Source: Candidatus Kapaibacterium thiocyanatum (GTDB lineage: Bacteria > Bacteroidota > Ignavibacteria > Kapaibacteriales > Kapaibacteriaceae). Taken from it: DNA of 64,000 bases. The stretch's first letter is position 1; each line of letters begins with the position of its first letter. Under the pieces are notes generated by a model. It did not search any database, was not told the DNA's origin, and saw only the letters and a list, made by a program, of their open reading frames with translations. The stretch is taken from positions 144,690 to 208,689 of the forward strand of contig MKVH01000003.1 of assembly GCA_001899175.1 (NCBI GenBank), written 5' to 3'. The position numbers and the translations under genes were made by a program. Below are positions 56,079 to 64,000 of this stretch, one piece after another.

Positions 56079-56684
56079 TTACGCTGAAATTTCCGTTGTC
56101 GGACGCTCCAGCACCTTGTCGATGATTCCATAGTTCATGGCCTCTTCGGCCGACATGTAGTTGTCCCGGTCGGCATCCTTCTTGATCATCTCGTAGTCCT
56201 TGCCCGTATGCTTCGAGATCACGCCGTACAGCGTATCGCGAATGCGGAGCATTTCCTTCGTGTAGATCTCGATGTCGGCGGCCTGGCCTTGCGTACCGCC
56301 CAGGGGCTGGTGCATCATGATGCGCGAATTGGGCAGGGCGAAGCGCTTGCCGTGGGCGCCGGCGCAGAGCAGGACCTGGGCCATCGACGCGGCCATGCCG
56401 ACGCAGATGGTCGAGACGTCCGGCTTGACGAACTGCATGGTATCGTAGATGGCCATGCCGGCCGATACGCTGCCACCGGGTGAGTTGATGTAGAGCGAGA
56501 TGTCCTTGCCCGGATCCTCGCTCTGCAGGAAGAGCAACTGGGCGATCGTCAGGCTGGCCACATAGTCATCGATCGGCGTGCCGATGAAGATGATACGTTC
56601 CTTGAGGAGACGCGAATAGATGTCGTAGGCACGTTCGCCACGGCTTGTCTGCTCCACGACCATCGGGACGAGCTGGTTATGCAT
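56079..56684 (-). CDS. clpP: ATP-dependent Clp protease proteolytic subunit ClpP
   Basis: A 201-residue serine protease subunit forming a tetradecameric chamber. The catalytic serine is in [15 protein letters not shown], the histidine in [14 protein letters not shown], and the aspartate near [13 protein letters not shown]. 'GMAASMAQ' is a slight variant of the common GQAASMGA. GAGGACAC precedes the ATG, 21 bases after tig. Works with ClpX and possibly ClpA/ClpC elsewhere. Confidence 0.97.
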   Translation of the reverse strand: MHNQLVPMVVEQTSRGERAYDIYSRLLKERIIFIGTPIDDYVASLTIAQLLFLQSEDPGKDISLYINSPGGSVSAGMAIYDTMQFVKPDVSTICVGMAASMAQVLLCAGAHGKRFALPNSRIMMHQPLGGTQGQAADIEIYTKEMLRIRDTLYGVISKHTGKDYEMIKKDADRDNYMSAEEAMNYGIIDKVLERPTTEISA

Positions 56685-56705
56685 GTGTCCTCAGCAACAG
56701 GTTCA

Positions 56706-57971
56706 TTAGACAAGTGATTGTTCCGAGTCCACGTTGACGTCGTTGATGATCGCATAGTCTACCAGCGTGTGCAGCGCCTTCTCGGCGAGAAGTTGGTCGC
56801 CGACGCCGCGGTTCTGGCGCATGAGCATGCGCATCTGGTCCTCCGGCATGCCGTACTTGACGGCGGCCGAGGCGATATCCTCGTCGGTTATCTGCAGGGA
56901 TTCGGCGTCGATGATCTTGTTACGGATGATTTCCCACCGTACGATACGCTCGGCCGTGGGCTTGAGCTGCGGCTCCAGGTCGTGCGCCGTGAGCTGTTCG
57001 AGGCCGGGTGCACCTTCATTCCTCTTCTTGAAATCGTCGAAGAGCTGATGGATGACGCCATGGACGAGGGAGCCGGGAATCTCGAAGCTGTGGGCCTGGA
57101 CGAGCTGGTCGACGATCTGGTTCTCCACTTGGTCGCGGGCAGCGTCCTCGTAGTAGTGCTGGAGCTGGTGCTCGATGTCGTGGCGCACTTCCTCCGTCGT
57201 GGTGAAGCGTCCACCCGTGACCTGCTCGGCGAATTCGTTGGTGAATTCGGCGGGCACGACCTTCTGGATGTCGGTGACGGTCACACGGAAGCTCGGAGGC
57301 GTCTGGTTTTCGTCGGACGTCTCGGCAACGTAGGAGAAGTTGTCGCCCACCTTGAGGTTCATGAGCGAGTTGCGCAGATGCATGTCCAGGTTCTCGTCGT
57401 CGAGGAAGACACGTTCTTCGCGGGCTTCCTTGCCGAGGAGCGGCGTGGACGTTTCGCGGTCGAGTTCGTGCATGGTGATCGTGGCTACGTACATGTAGTC
57501 CGTGATCTGCTCCGCAGGCTCGAAGCTGGCGGCGCGGAGTGCGATGCGGGCGATCTCCTCATCGACATCGGCATCGGTGACGGCCTTGACAGGACGATTG
57601 ACGACGAGGCCGCGATAGTTGCCGAGTTCGAATTCGGGGAGAACTTCGAAGCGGATCGTGAAGGTCACGTTGCCCTGTTCCTTCTGGATATCCGTAAGGG
57701 CGGGCTGACCGACGACGTTGATCTTCTCGGCGGCGACGAAGGAGCGGAATTCGGCATCGGCAATCGAGTCGAGTGCTTCGTTCTCGATGCCGCGGCCGAA
57801 CTGCTGTTTGATGATGTTGAGGGGGACCTTGCCCTTGCGGAATCCCTTGACGGCGATGCCGGCCTGGGCCTGGACGTAGGCTTGATCGTAATGTGGACGC
57901 AATTCAGCATCCGACAGCGTGATACGAACCTCCCGGCGACAACCGTCGAGGTCGATGAGATTGCGTTCCAA
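56706..57971 (-). CDS. tig: Trigger factor
   Basis: A 421-residue ribosome-associated chaperone and peptidyl-prolyl isomerase. The ribosome-binding motif GFRKGKVP lies near residue 45; a central FKBP-like domain and a helical C-terminal domain follow. I place the start at a TTG (57971) because GGGAG lies 7 bases upstream and the protein then begins ERNLIDLDGCRREVRITLS, aligned with family N-termini. The in-frame ATG at 57998 is only 2 bases from the tRNA-Leu end and has no Shine-Dalgarno. First gene of the tig-clpP-clpX operon. Confidence 0.9.
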   Translation of the reverse strand: MERNLIDLDGCRREVRITLSDAELRPHYDQAYVQAQAGIAVKGFRKGKVPLNIIKQQFGRGIENEALDSIADAEFRSFVAAEKINVVGQPALTDIQKEQGNVTFTIRFEVLPEFELGNYRGLVVNRPVKAVTDADVDEEIARIALRAASFEPAEQITDYMYVATITMHELDRETSTPLLGKEAREERVFLDDENLDMHLRNSLMNLKVGDNFSYVAETSDENQTPPSFRVTVTDIQKVVPAEFTNEFAEQVTGGRFTTTEEVRHDIEHQLQHYYEDAARDQVENQIVDQLVQAHSFEIPGSLVHGVIHQLFDDFKKRNEGAPGLEQLTAHDLEPQLKPTAERIVRWEIIRNKIIDAESLQITDEDIASAAVKYGMPEDQMRMLMRQNRGVGDQLLAEKALHTLVDYAIINDVNVDSEQSLV

Positions 57972-58000
57972 CGAAAGACTCCCTGTAGAAATACACATCG

Positions 58001-58082
58001 TGCGGAAGGAGAGACTCGAACTCTCACGGTGTGAACCGCCAGATCCTAAGTCTGGTGCGTCTGCCAATTCCGCCACTTCCGC
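58001..58082 (-). tRNA. tRNA-Leu (UAG anticodon)
   Basis: An 82-base tRNA gene. The acceptor arms GCGGAAG (5') and CTTCCGC (3') pair perfectly, the anticodon stem CCAGA/TCTGG encloses CTTAGGA with anticodon TAG, a long variable arm typical of tRNA-Leu is present, and the T-loop reads GTTCGAGTC. The 3' CCA is not encoded. It ends just before the trigger factor gene and probably shares its transcript. Confidence 0.95.
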
Positions 58083-58090
58083 GAAGACAG

Positions 58091-58098
58091 CAAAGATA
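58091..58098 (-). promoter_or_regulatory. -7 promoter element (TATCTTTG) of tRNA-Leu
   Basis: On the minus strand TATCTTTG ends 8 nt before the tRNA 5' end. It is an exact TAnnTTTG match, and the position relative to a stable RNA gives the best anchor in the window for where transcription starts. Confidence 0.6.
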
Positions 58099-58167
58099 CG
58101 GCGTTCTGTTCTAGCCCACCATAGCAAAAACGAGGCCGATCTTCGTGCAGAATCAGGCACATGGCCC

Positions 58168-58497
58168 CTATCGCAGGAGCGTACCGTTCGGGACGGAAGC
58201 GTCGGGAACGGCGAGCACGACAGCACCGTCTTCCCGGTGAAACCCGGTGACGAGCACCTCGCTCACGACAGGGCCGATCTGCTTGGGCGGAAAATTGGAC
58301 ACACAGACAACCTGTTTTCCGATAAGGGTTTCCGGAGAATAGAGGTCGGTGATCTGGGCGCTGGAGCGCCGTACGTCGCCTCCGCCGAGGTCCACCCATA
58401 GCTTGTAGGCCGGTTTCCGGGCCTCGGGAAAGGGTTCGACCTTGACGATGGTGCCGACCCGTATTTCGACCTTTTCGAAGTCCTGCCAGGTAATCAT
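58168..58497 (-). CDS. csaA: CsaA-like tRNA-binding-domain protein
   Basis: A 109-residue OB-fold tRNA-binding domain protein: [65 protein letters not shown]. The pattern is that of CsaA, a small dimeric protein with export-chaperone-like activity in Bacillus and tRNA binding related to MetRS/EMAP domains. Length is normal. It lies upstream of tRNA-Leu on the same strand but has its own start 49 bases from the divergent hpnE gene. Confidence 0.93.
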   Translation of the reverse strand: MITWQDFEKVEIRVGTIVKVEPFPEARKPAYKLWVDLGGGDVRRSSAQITDLYSPETLIGKQVVCVSNFPPKQIGPVVSEVLVTGFHREDGAVVLAVPDASVPNGTLLR

Positions 58498-58534
58498 GGT
58501 GATCGGAGGTCATGAGTGTTGTTGCGGATAGCCA

Positions 58535-58542
58535 TAAATTTA
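58535..58542 (+). promoter_or_regulatory. Putative -7-like element (TAAATTTA), leaderless arrangement for hpnE
   Basis: TAAATTTA, one base off TAnnTTTG, is followed by CGCC and the hpnE ATG, the same 4-nt spacing as at the DUF971 gene. No Shine-Dalgarno is present. Confidence 0.35.
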
Positions 58543-58546
58543 CGCC

Positions 58547-59863
58547 ATGCCTGATATCCTCATCGTCGGTGGCGGGCTCGCCGGTATCGCCGCCGCCGCC
58601 GAAGCGGCGCGCGAGGGATGGACCGTGACGCTGGTCGAAGGGCACCCCTACCTCGGCGGACGTGCCCGCTCCTTCATGGACCGCACCACGAACGAAGTCA
58701 TCGACAACGGACAGCATGCCATGATGGGATGCTATCACGCCATGCTGGGTACGCTACGCATCCTGGGAACGGACCATCTGATCCACAGGCAGCCGGCACT
58801 GAAGGTGGCCTTCGCCGATGCTGCAGGCCGTACCGACATGCTCGATGCGTCGAAGGCTCCCGGCAAGTTCGGCGTGGCGCTCGGCATCTGGCGTCTGAAG
58901 CACCTGCCGCTGCGTTCCCGCATCGCGGCCCTGTGGTTCGCCGCACGCATGCAGTATGGCGGGATCCGCACCGACGGTATGACCTGCCTCGATCTCCTCC
59001 GTGCCGAAGGCCAGCCTTACGACGTCATCCATCGTCTCTGGGAACCCATCATCCTGGCCACGCTCAATGCTCCGATGGACAAGGCGGCGGCCAGCCTTCT
59101 TCTCACCGTCCTGCGCCGGGCCTTCTTCGGCGATGCCGAGAACTCCTGTCTCTACCTGCCGTCGGCAGGTCTCTCCGCCTTCGTCGAACCATTGGAAGAT
59201 CTTCTCACCGCAGGCGGGGGACGGGTACTGACCAGCACGTCCGTCGAGGCCTGTACCACGTCGGACGGGCGCATCGCGGACGCCCTGTTGACGACGGGCG
59301 AAGTCATCGTGGTGGATCGCATCGTCTTCGCCGTGCCGGCACGGTCCCTTCACCGCATCACGGTCGACGGCAATACCTTTCCCCTGGGTTCCGTGCCCGA
59401 GCCCAGCCCCATCGTCAGCGTCTATCTGTGGTATGACCAGCAATGGCTGGAGCACGACTTCGTGGCGACGCTGGACACGACGATCCAGTGGGTGTTCAAC
59501 AGGCGGCTGCTGACGAAGGCCGATCCGAACGTCGTGACGTCCTATCCCGGACACGTGGCCGTGACCGTCAGTGCCGGATCGGAGCTTGCAGGACGTTCGT
59601 CGGAAGAGATCGTGACGGTCTGCGACCAGGAGTTGCGCAGCCTGTTCCCGTCGGCCCGGAATGCCGTGTTGCTCCATGGCGTCGTTCTCAAGGAACGGAT
59701 GGCGACCTTCCTGGCCACGCCTGAGGTCGAGCCATTGCGTCCGTCCGCCGCGCTACCGTGGCCGAATGCCGCATTGGCGGGGGACTGGACGGCGACCGGT
59801 CTGCCGGCGACGATGGAGGGGGCGTGTCAGAGCGGCGTCGATGCCGTCAGGCTGCTGGCGTGA
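58547..59863 (+). CDS. hpnE: Hydroxysqualene dehydroxylase HpnE-like FAD amine oxidoreductase
   Basis: A 438-residue FAD-dependent enzyme. N-terminal dinucleotide site ILIVGGGLAGIAAAAEAAREGWTVTLVEGHPYLGGRARSF; family features VIDNGQHAMMGCYH, a central YLPSAGLSAFVEPLEDLL, and the C-terminal FAD motif LAGDWTATGLPATMEGACQSG. This fits HpnE, which reduces hydroxysqualene to squalene in hopanoid/sterol precursor synthesis. The partner genes hpnC and hpnD are not adjacent; a carotenoid-desaturase-like role is possible. Confidence 0.82.
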   Translation: MPDILIVGGGLAGIAAAAEAAREGWTVTLVEGHPYLGGRARSFMDRTTNEVIDNGQHAMMGCYHAMLGTLRILGTDHLIHRQPALKVAFADAAGRTDMLDASKAPGKFGVALGIWRLKHLPLRSRIAALWFAARMQYGGIRTDGMTCLDLLRAEGQPYDVIHRLWEPIILATLNAPMDKAAASLLLTVLRRAFFGDAENSCLYLPSAGLSAFVEPLEDLLTAGGGRVLTSTSVEACTTSDGRIADALLTTGEVIVVDRIVFAVPARSLHRITVDGNTFPLGSVPEPSPIVSVYLWYDQQWLEHDFVATLDTTIQWVFNRRLLTKADPNVVTSYPGHVAVTVSAGSELAGRSSEEIVTVCDQELRSLFPSARNAVLLHGVVLKERMATFLATPEVEPLRPSAALPWPNAALAGDWTATGLPATMEGACQSGVDAVRLLA

Positions 59864-60413
59864 ATCTGAGCCGTTCGGGAACGGTGGTATTGACGCGGCG
59901 TACGATGGCGATCATGACCCAGCCTGCCAGCATTCCCATCACGAAGCCGCCGAGCACGTCGCTCGGATAGTGTACGCCCACGTAGACGCGCGATAGCGCG
60001 ATGATCACGGCGATGCTCCACCACAGGATGCGCCGGTGCGGATAGAACCAGGCAAGGATCATGGCTGCCGCGGCATTGTTCAACGCGTGGTTGGAGGGGA
60101 ACGAGCCGCCGCCACTGCCAGCCAGTTGATGGACATCGCCGAGCGCGAGGTAGGGACGCAGCCGCTGTATCGGTTCCTTCAGGAGATGGTGGCTGGCGGG
60201 GTCGACGATGGCTACCGTCACCAGAAGCGCCGCCGCGCACCAGCGCCCGCGCGCACCGCCCCATATGAGCAGGGCGAGGATGCCGGCGACGTATACCGGA
60301 CGCCAGTAGGTACTGGATGTGACGATGGGCATCAGTGTGTCGAACACGCCGTTGGACCAGCCATGGTTGATGGCGTAGAACAACCATACATCGACGGTGT
60401 ACAATGAATCCAT
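59847..60413 (-). CDS. PAP2-family membrane phosphatase
   Basis: A 188-residue membrane protein with about five helices and all three PAP2 motifs: KEPIQRLRP (KxxxxxxRP), GGSFPSNHAL (PSxH), and SRVYVGVHYPSDVLGG (SRxxxxxHxxxD). It would remove phosphate from a lipid pyro/phosphate such as undecaprenyl pyrophosphate, phosphatidate or an isoprenoid phosphate. The 3' end overlaps the convergent hpnE gene by 17 bases. It is distinct from the sphingomyelin-synthase-like PAP2 at 18486-19133. Confidence 0.88.
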   Translation of the reverse strand: MDSLYTVDVWLFYAINHGWSNGVFDTLMPIVTSSTYWRPVYVAGILALLIWGGARGRWCAAALLVTVAIVDPASHHLLKEPIQRLRPYLALGDVHQLAGSGGGSFPSNHALNNAAAAMILAWFYPHRRILWWSIAVIIALSRVYVGVHYPSDVLGGFVMGMLAGWVMIAIVRRVNTTVPERLRFTPAA

Positions 60414-60921
60414 AACATTCCCGTGATAGCGGTCCGAAACTACGGAGAAGCACCGTCTTTCGAGGTCTGGAGCGGCTTCCGCCGGTGTGGAGAACTATTC
60501 GCCACGACATGGTCGGAAACATTTTATCCACACGGACCTTGGATGCATTGATCGGACAGAACGGGCACCCTATTTTGCCACCCGTCGCAACCGGACAGAC
60601 TCGCAGCATAAAGAGGAAAATCCACACGCGGCGGCCAAGACCTTTCTAGCACGTTTCGTCAACACCGCGCAGTATCCCCGGTACTGCACGTCGGGAACAA
60701 AGACGGTACGATACATTGGTCCTCTGAGTCTTGCTGCCTCACAGTCCGGTCACGACGCTCGCCTTCGTCGGTATCAACACATTGTTCCCTGTTATCAGTT
60801 GGTGGCCTTTCGCCTCATGGCGGAGTCGTCGCCAGGACGCTGTGTCTGTCGCCATCATTGCGTGAAGCTGGGGGGGAGAACCCAACGCCGCAGAACAAAC
60901 AAAGCTCACACGGAGGATTGA
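60414..60921. other. Intergenic region upstream of the ribonucleotide reductase gene
   Basis: A 508-base divergent gap without a credible gene. It contains three DnaA-box-like sites (60486-60494, 60524-60532, 60618-60626) and a small CAGTA/TACTG inverted repeat. No cobalamin riboswitch (B12 box) or NrdR box pair was recognised. A -7-like TATTTTG occurs at 60571-60577 on the plus strand, far from the start codon. Confidence 0.6.
60486..60626. promoter_or_regulatory. Cluster of DnaA-box-like sites
   Basis: 60524-60532 reads TTATCCACA, a perfect consensus DnaA box on the plus strand. 60486-60494 is TGTGGAGAA, i.e. TTCTCCACA on the minus strand (one mismatch). 60618-60626 is AAATCCACA (two mismatches). 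All lie upstream of a ribonucleotide reductase gene, a class known to be controlled by DnaA in E. coli. Confidence 0.45.
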
Positions 60922-63900
60922 ATGAAGATCACGCGACGCTTTACGTCGTCGACTGCCAGCCCGTACGATCTGGTCCAGTACACGCGCCGTTCGTCCATCC
61001 TGCGCAATCCCGACGGATCCGAAGTCTTCAAGATGGAGGACATCGAGGTTCCGGCGCAATGGTCGCAGGTTGCCACGGACATCCTGGCGCAGAAGTATTT
61101 CCGCAAGGCCGGTGTTCCGCAGGTGGATATCGCCGGTAATCCGGTCGTCGACGAGAAGGGCAGCCCCGTTCTCGGTCCCGAGACGTCCATCCGCCAGGTC
61201 GTACACCGTATGGCCGGTTGCTGGCGCTGGTGGGGCGAGAAGTACGGCTATTTCGATACGGCGGAAGATGCCCAGGTCTTCTACGACGAGATCGCCTACA
61301 TGCTGTTGCGTCAGATGGCGGCGCCGAACTCGCCGCAATGGTTCAATACGGGTCTCAACTTCGCCTACGGCATCACCGGGCGTCCGCAGGGCCACTACTA
61401 CGTCGATCCCGATACGAAGAAGCTCACGAAGTCGACGGATTCTTATACGCATCCTCAGCCTCATGCCTGCTTCATCCAGTCCGTGGAAGACGATCTGGTG
61501 AACGATGGCGGCATCTTCGATCTGGTGACGCGCGAAGCGCGCATCTTCAAGTTCGGTTCGGGTACGGGTTCGAACTTCTCCAATCTCCGTGGCGAGCGCG
61601 AGTCCCTCTCGGGTGGTGGCGTATCGTCCGGCCTCATGTCCTTCCTCAAGATCTTCGACCGTGCAGCCGGTGCCATCAAGAGCGGTGGTACGACGCGTCG
61701 TGCAGCGAAGATGGTCATCCTGAACATCGACCATCCGGATATCGAGAAGTTCATCGAGTGGAAGGCCCGTGAAGAGGAGAAGGTGGCGGCCCTGGTGTCG
61801 GGTTCCAAGATCTGCTCGACCTTCCTGGAAGCCATCATGAACGAGGCATCGGCCAATGGCGCCGATCCCGAAACGAATGCCAACCTCGACCTGCTCATCC
61901 GCCGAGCCACGCATCGCGGTGTGCCCGTCAGCTACATCATGCGTACGCTGTCGCTGGTGGAGCAGGGCTTCACGAACCTGAACTTCCAGAGCTTCGACAC
62001 CCATTACGAGTCGGAAGCCTACGTCACGGTGAGCGGACAGAACTCCAACAACTCCGTCCGCGTGACCAACGAATTCATGGAAGCCGTCATGAACGACGGC
62101 ACGTGGGATCTCGTATGGCGTACCGACAGCACGAAGCGCCGCACCGTACGTGCACGCGACCTGTGGAACAAGATCAACATGAGCGCCTGGAAGAGTGCCG
62201 ATCCCGGTCTGCAGTTCGACACGACCATCAACGAATGGCATACGTGTCCGGAAGACGGTCGTATCAACGGATCCAATCCGTGCTCGGAATACATGTTCCT
62301 CGATGACACGGCCTGCAACCTCGCTTCGTTGAACCTCGCCCATTTCGTGGACGAGGAGACCGGCCTGTTTCGCGTGGACGACTTCCGTCACGCCACGAGG
62401 CTGTGGACCATCGTTCTCGAAGTGTCCGTGCTGATGGCCCAGTTCCCGTCCAAGGAAGTGGCCCGCAAGAGCTTCGAGTTCCGGACGCTCGGCCTCGGCT
62501 ATGCCAACCTCGGCACCATCCTCATGGTGGCGGGTATTCCCTATGATTCCCCGAAGGCACTCGCCGTCGCCGGCGCCATCACGTCCCTGCTGACGGGTGA
62601 GTCCTATGCCACGTCGGCCGAAATGGCCCGCGACGTGGAGCCGTTCCCCAAGTATGAACGTAACCGCGAACACATGCTTCGCGTGATCCGTAACCACAGG
62701 CGTGCAGCATACGATGTGGAGGAAGGACAGTACGAGGGGCTGACCATCACGCCGAAGGGCATTCGGGAGGATCTCGCTCCTGCCGAACTGCTTGGTGCAG
62801 CACGGGAGTCATGGGACCGTGCTCTGGCGCTCGGTGAGCAGTATGGGTATCGCAATGCGCAGTCCACCGTCATCGCACCCACGGGTACGATCGGTCTTGT
62901 CATGGACTGCGATACGACGGGGATCGAGCCGGACTTCGCCATCGTGAAGTTCAAGAAGCTGGCCGGCGGGGGATACTTCAAGATCGTCAATCAGTCCGTG
63001 CACAAGGCGCTCAAAACCCTTGGCTATACGGACAAGCAGATCGACGACATCGAGAAGTACTGCAAGGGTCACGGAACGCTCGTCGGTTGCCCCGTCATCA
63101 ACCGTCAGTCCCTCAAGGAGCGCGGGTTCACGGACGAGACCATCGAGACCATCGAGAAGAACCTCGATGCCGCCTTCGACATCGCCTTCGTCTTCAACCG
63201 CTATACGATCGGTGATGCCGCCCTGGCCAAGCTCAACCTCAACGGTTGGGATCCCGAGGAGCCGTCCTTCGACCTCCTCCGCGCCTTGGGCTATTCGGAA
63301 CAGGACATCGCCGCCGCCAACGACTACATCTGCGGTACGATGATGATCGAAGGTGCTCCCCACATCAAGGACGAACACCTACCCGTCTTCGACTGCGCCA
63401 ACAAGTGCGGCAAGCGCGGACAACGCTACATCGGATACATGGCTCACGTCAACATGATGGCTGCGGCCCAGCCCTTCATCAGCGGTGCCATCTCCAAGAC
63501 GATCAACATGCCGTCCGAAGCCACCGTCGAGCAGGTCGGCCACGTCCATACGGAATCGTGGAAGATGATGCTCAAGGCCATCGCCCTGTATCGCGACGGT
63601 TCCAAGCTGTCGCAGCCCCTCAACACCAGCAACGTGCAGTACGACGAAATCGTCATGCTCGGCGACGAGGACACGCTGGACGAGACCAAGGGACCGAAGG
63701 AAGTCCATACGCAGATCGTCGAGCGCGTCTACCATCGCGCCGAACGCCGTCATCTTCCCAAGCGCCGTCATGGCTTCCTCCGCGAAGCGTCCGTGGGCGG
63801 TCACAAGATCTATCTGCGTACGGGTGAGTTCGAAGACGGAACGCTCGGCGAGATCTTCATCGACATGTACAAGGAAGGCGCTTCGTTCAAGGGACTCATG

Positions 63901-64000
63901 AACTGCTTCGCAGTGCTCGCATCGAAGGCCCTTCAGTACGGCATCCCCCTCGAGGAACTGGTGGATACGTTCACGTTCACGCGATTCGAACCCGCCGGCT
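60922..64000 (+). CDS. nrdJ: Vitamin B12-dependent (class II) ribonucleotide reductase, 3' partial
   Basis: The first 1026 codons of a class II ribonucleotide reductase, cut by the window end. CGGAGGATTGA gives a strong ribosome-binding site. Key motifs: [12 protein letters not shown] (redox cysteine, near residue 182), [15 protein letters not shown], the thiyl-radical NPCSE (near 450), and [12 protein letters not shown] with the partner cysteine. The enzyme reduces nucleoside di/triphosphates to deoxy forms using adenosylcobalamin, needing no O2 and no metal-radical subunit. The N-terminus lacks an obvious ATP-cone. The C-terminal zinc/TSCPD part would lie beyond the window. Confidence 0.94.
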   Translation, partial: MKITRRFTSSTASPYDLVQYTRRSSILRNPDGSEVFKMEDIEVPAQWSQVATDILAQKYFRKAGVPQVDIAGNPVVDEKGSPVLGPETSIRQVVHRMAGCWRWWGEKYGYFDTAEDAQVFYDEIAYMLLRQMAAPNSPQWFNTGLNFAYGITGRPQGHYYVDPDTKKLTKSTDSYTHPQPHACFIQSVEDDLVNDGGIFDLVTREARIFKFGSGTGSNFSNLRGERESLSGGGVSSGLMSFLKIFDRAAGAIKSGGTTRRAAKMVILNIDHPDIEKFIEWKAREEEKVAALVSGSKICSTFLEAIMNEASANGADPETNANLDLLIRRATHRGVPVSYIMRTLSLVEQGFTNLNFQSFDTHYESEAYVTVSGQNSNNSVRVTNEFMEAVMNDGTWDLVWRTDSTKRRTVRARDLWNKINMSAWKSADPGLQFDTTINEWHTCPEDGRINGSNPCSEYMFLDDTACNLASLNLAHFVDEETGLFRVDDFRHATRLWTIVLEVSVLMAQFPSKEVARKSFEFRTLGLGYANLGTILMVAGIPYDSPKALAVAGAITSLLTGESYATSAEMARDVEPFPKYERNREHMLRVIRNHRRAAYDVEEGQYEGLTITPKGIREDLAPAELLGAARESWDRALALGEQYGYRNAQSTVIAPTGTIGLVMDCDTTGIEPDFAIVKFKKLAGGGYFKIVNQSVHKALKTLGYTDKQIDDIEKYCKGHGTLVGCPVINRQSLKERGFTDETIETIEKNLDAAFDIAFVFNRYTIGDAALAKLNLNGWDPEEPSFDLLRALGYSEQDIAAANDYICGTMMIEGAPHIKDEHLPVFDCANKCGKRGQRYIGYMAHVNMMAAAQPFISGAISKTINMPSEATVEQVGHVHTESWKMMLKAIALYRDGSKLSQPLNTSNVQYDEIVMLGDEDTLDETKGPKEVHTQIVERVYHRAERRHLPKRRHGFLREASVGGHKIYLRTGEFEDGTLGEIFIDMYKEGASFKGLMNCFAVLASKALQYGIPLEELVDTFTFTRFEPAG

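Noticed and set aside
60486-60626. Chromosomal replication origin
   Set aside because: Although DnaA-box-like sites are clustered, there is no AT-rich unwinding stretch and no dnaA, dnaN or gidA-type gene nearby; transcriptional control is the simpler reading.
60414-60921. Cobalamin riboswitch before the B12-dependent reductase
   Set aside because: No B12 box (GCCACTG-type) or the expected conserved helices could be found on the plus strand.
60739-62697. Long open frame on the minus strand opposite the ribonucleotide reductase
   Set aside because: It is an antisense shadow caused by high GC at third codon positions; its protein is His/Arg/Glu-rich without domain signals, while the plus-strand frame has clear RNR motifs.

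Overview
The window is about 64 kb of GC-rich chromosomal DNA that is almost fully coding (about 50 genes) and carries one tRNA. It shows no insertion sequences, phage genes or CRISPR arrays. The organism is most likely a high-GC member of the Bacteroidota/Chlorobiota/Ignavibacteriota group, possibly Kapabacteria-like. Five lines of sequence support this: several secreted proteins with type IX secretion (T9SS)-style C-terminal domains; long choice-of-anchor/ASH repeats; a paired DUF1800-DUF1501 locus; DUF1573 and DUF4260 proteins; and promoter elements of the Bacteroidota form TAnnTTTG. The species assignment is inference.

Layout. 1-4.9 kb: the 3' end of a secreted M12B-like metalloprotease, then a TonB-dependent receptor. 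4.9-11.1 kb: a minus-strand run of eight tightly packed genes, SulP transporter - beta-carbonic anhydrase - methyltransferase - DUF899 - VOC - DUF2461 - VOC - TPR. 11.2-17.5 kb: YajQ, a serine-palmitoyltransferase-like enzyme with an SDR reductase (probable sphingolipid synthesis), and a 1269-residue secreted PNGase F-like protein. 17.5-26.9 kb: a HutG-like hydrolase, a sphingomyelin-synthase-like PAP2 protein, DUF4260, EttA, two small genes, a strong two-way terminator, pckA, a THUMP-like methyltransferase, mscL, and an ECF sigma factor with a small membrane partner. 26.9-41 kb: hutU, DUF971, asnS, pepF, a small conserved protein, an MltB-like transglycosylase, a methyltransferase, DUF1573, a GT39-type glycosyltransferase, the DUF1800/DUF1501 pair and an SRPBCC protein. 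41-54.7 kb: a 1200-residue TraB/GumN protein, a TonB-domain protein, and three overlapping genes: a secreted kelch/ASH protein, a porin-like protein with two OmpA domains, and a second giant secreted ASH protein. 54.7-64 kb: tRNA-Leu - tig - clpP - clpX (minus strand), csaA, hpnE, a PAP2 phosphatase, and the 5' part of a B12-dependent ribonucleotide reductase.

How the genes fit together. The window mixes housekeeping functions (protein quality control, Asn-tRNA charging, gluconeogenesis, histidine breakdown, dNTP synthesis) with an envelope theme: T9SS-like cargo, OmpA/TonB proteins, sphingolipid and isoprenoid enzymes, and peptidoglycan turnover. The three points most worth following up are: (i) the 45.9-54.7 kb operon coupling two giant secreted repeat proteins to a double-OmpA porin; (ii) a shared TAnnTTTG-type -7 element lying 4-8 nt upstream of several start codons and of the tRNA-Leu gene, which implies leaderless mRNAs; (iii) a cluster of DnaA-box-like sites, one a perfect consensus, upstream of the ribonucleotide reductase.
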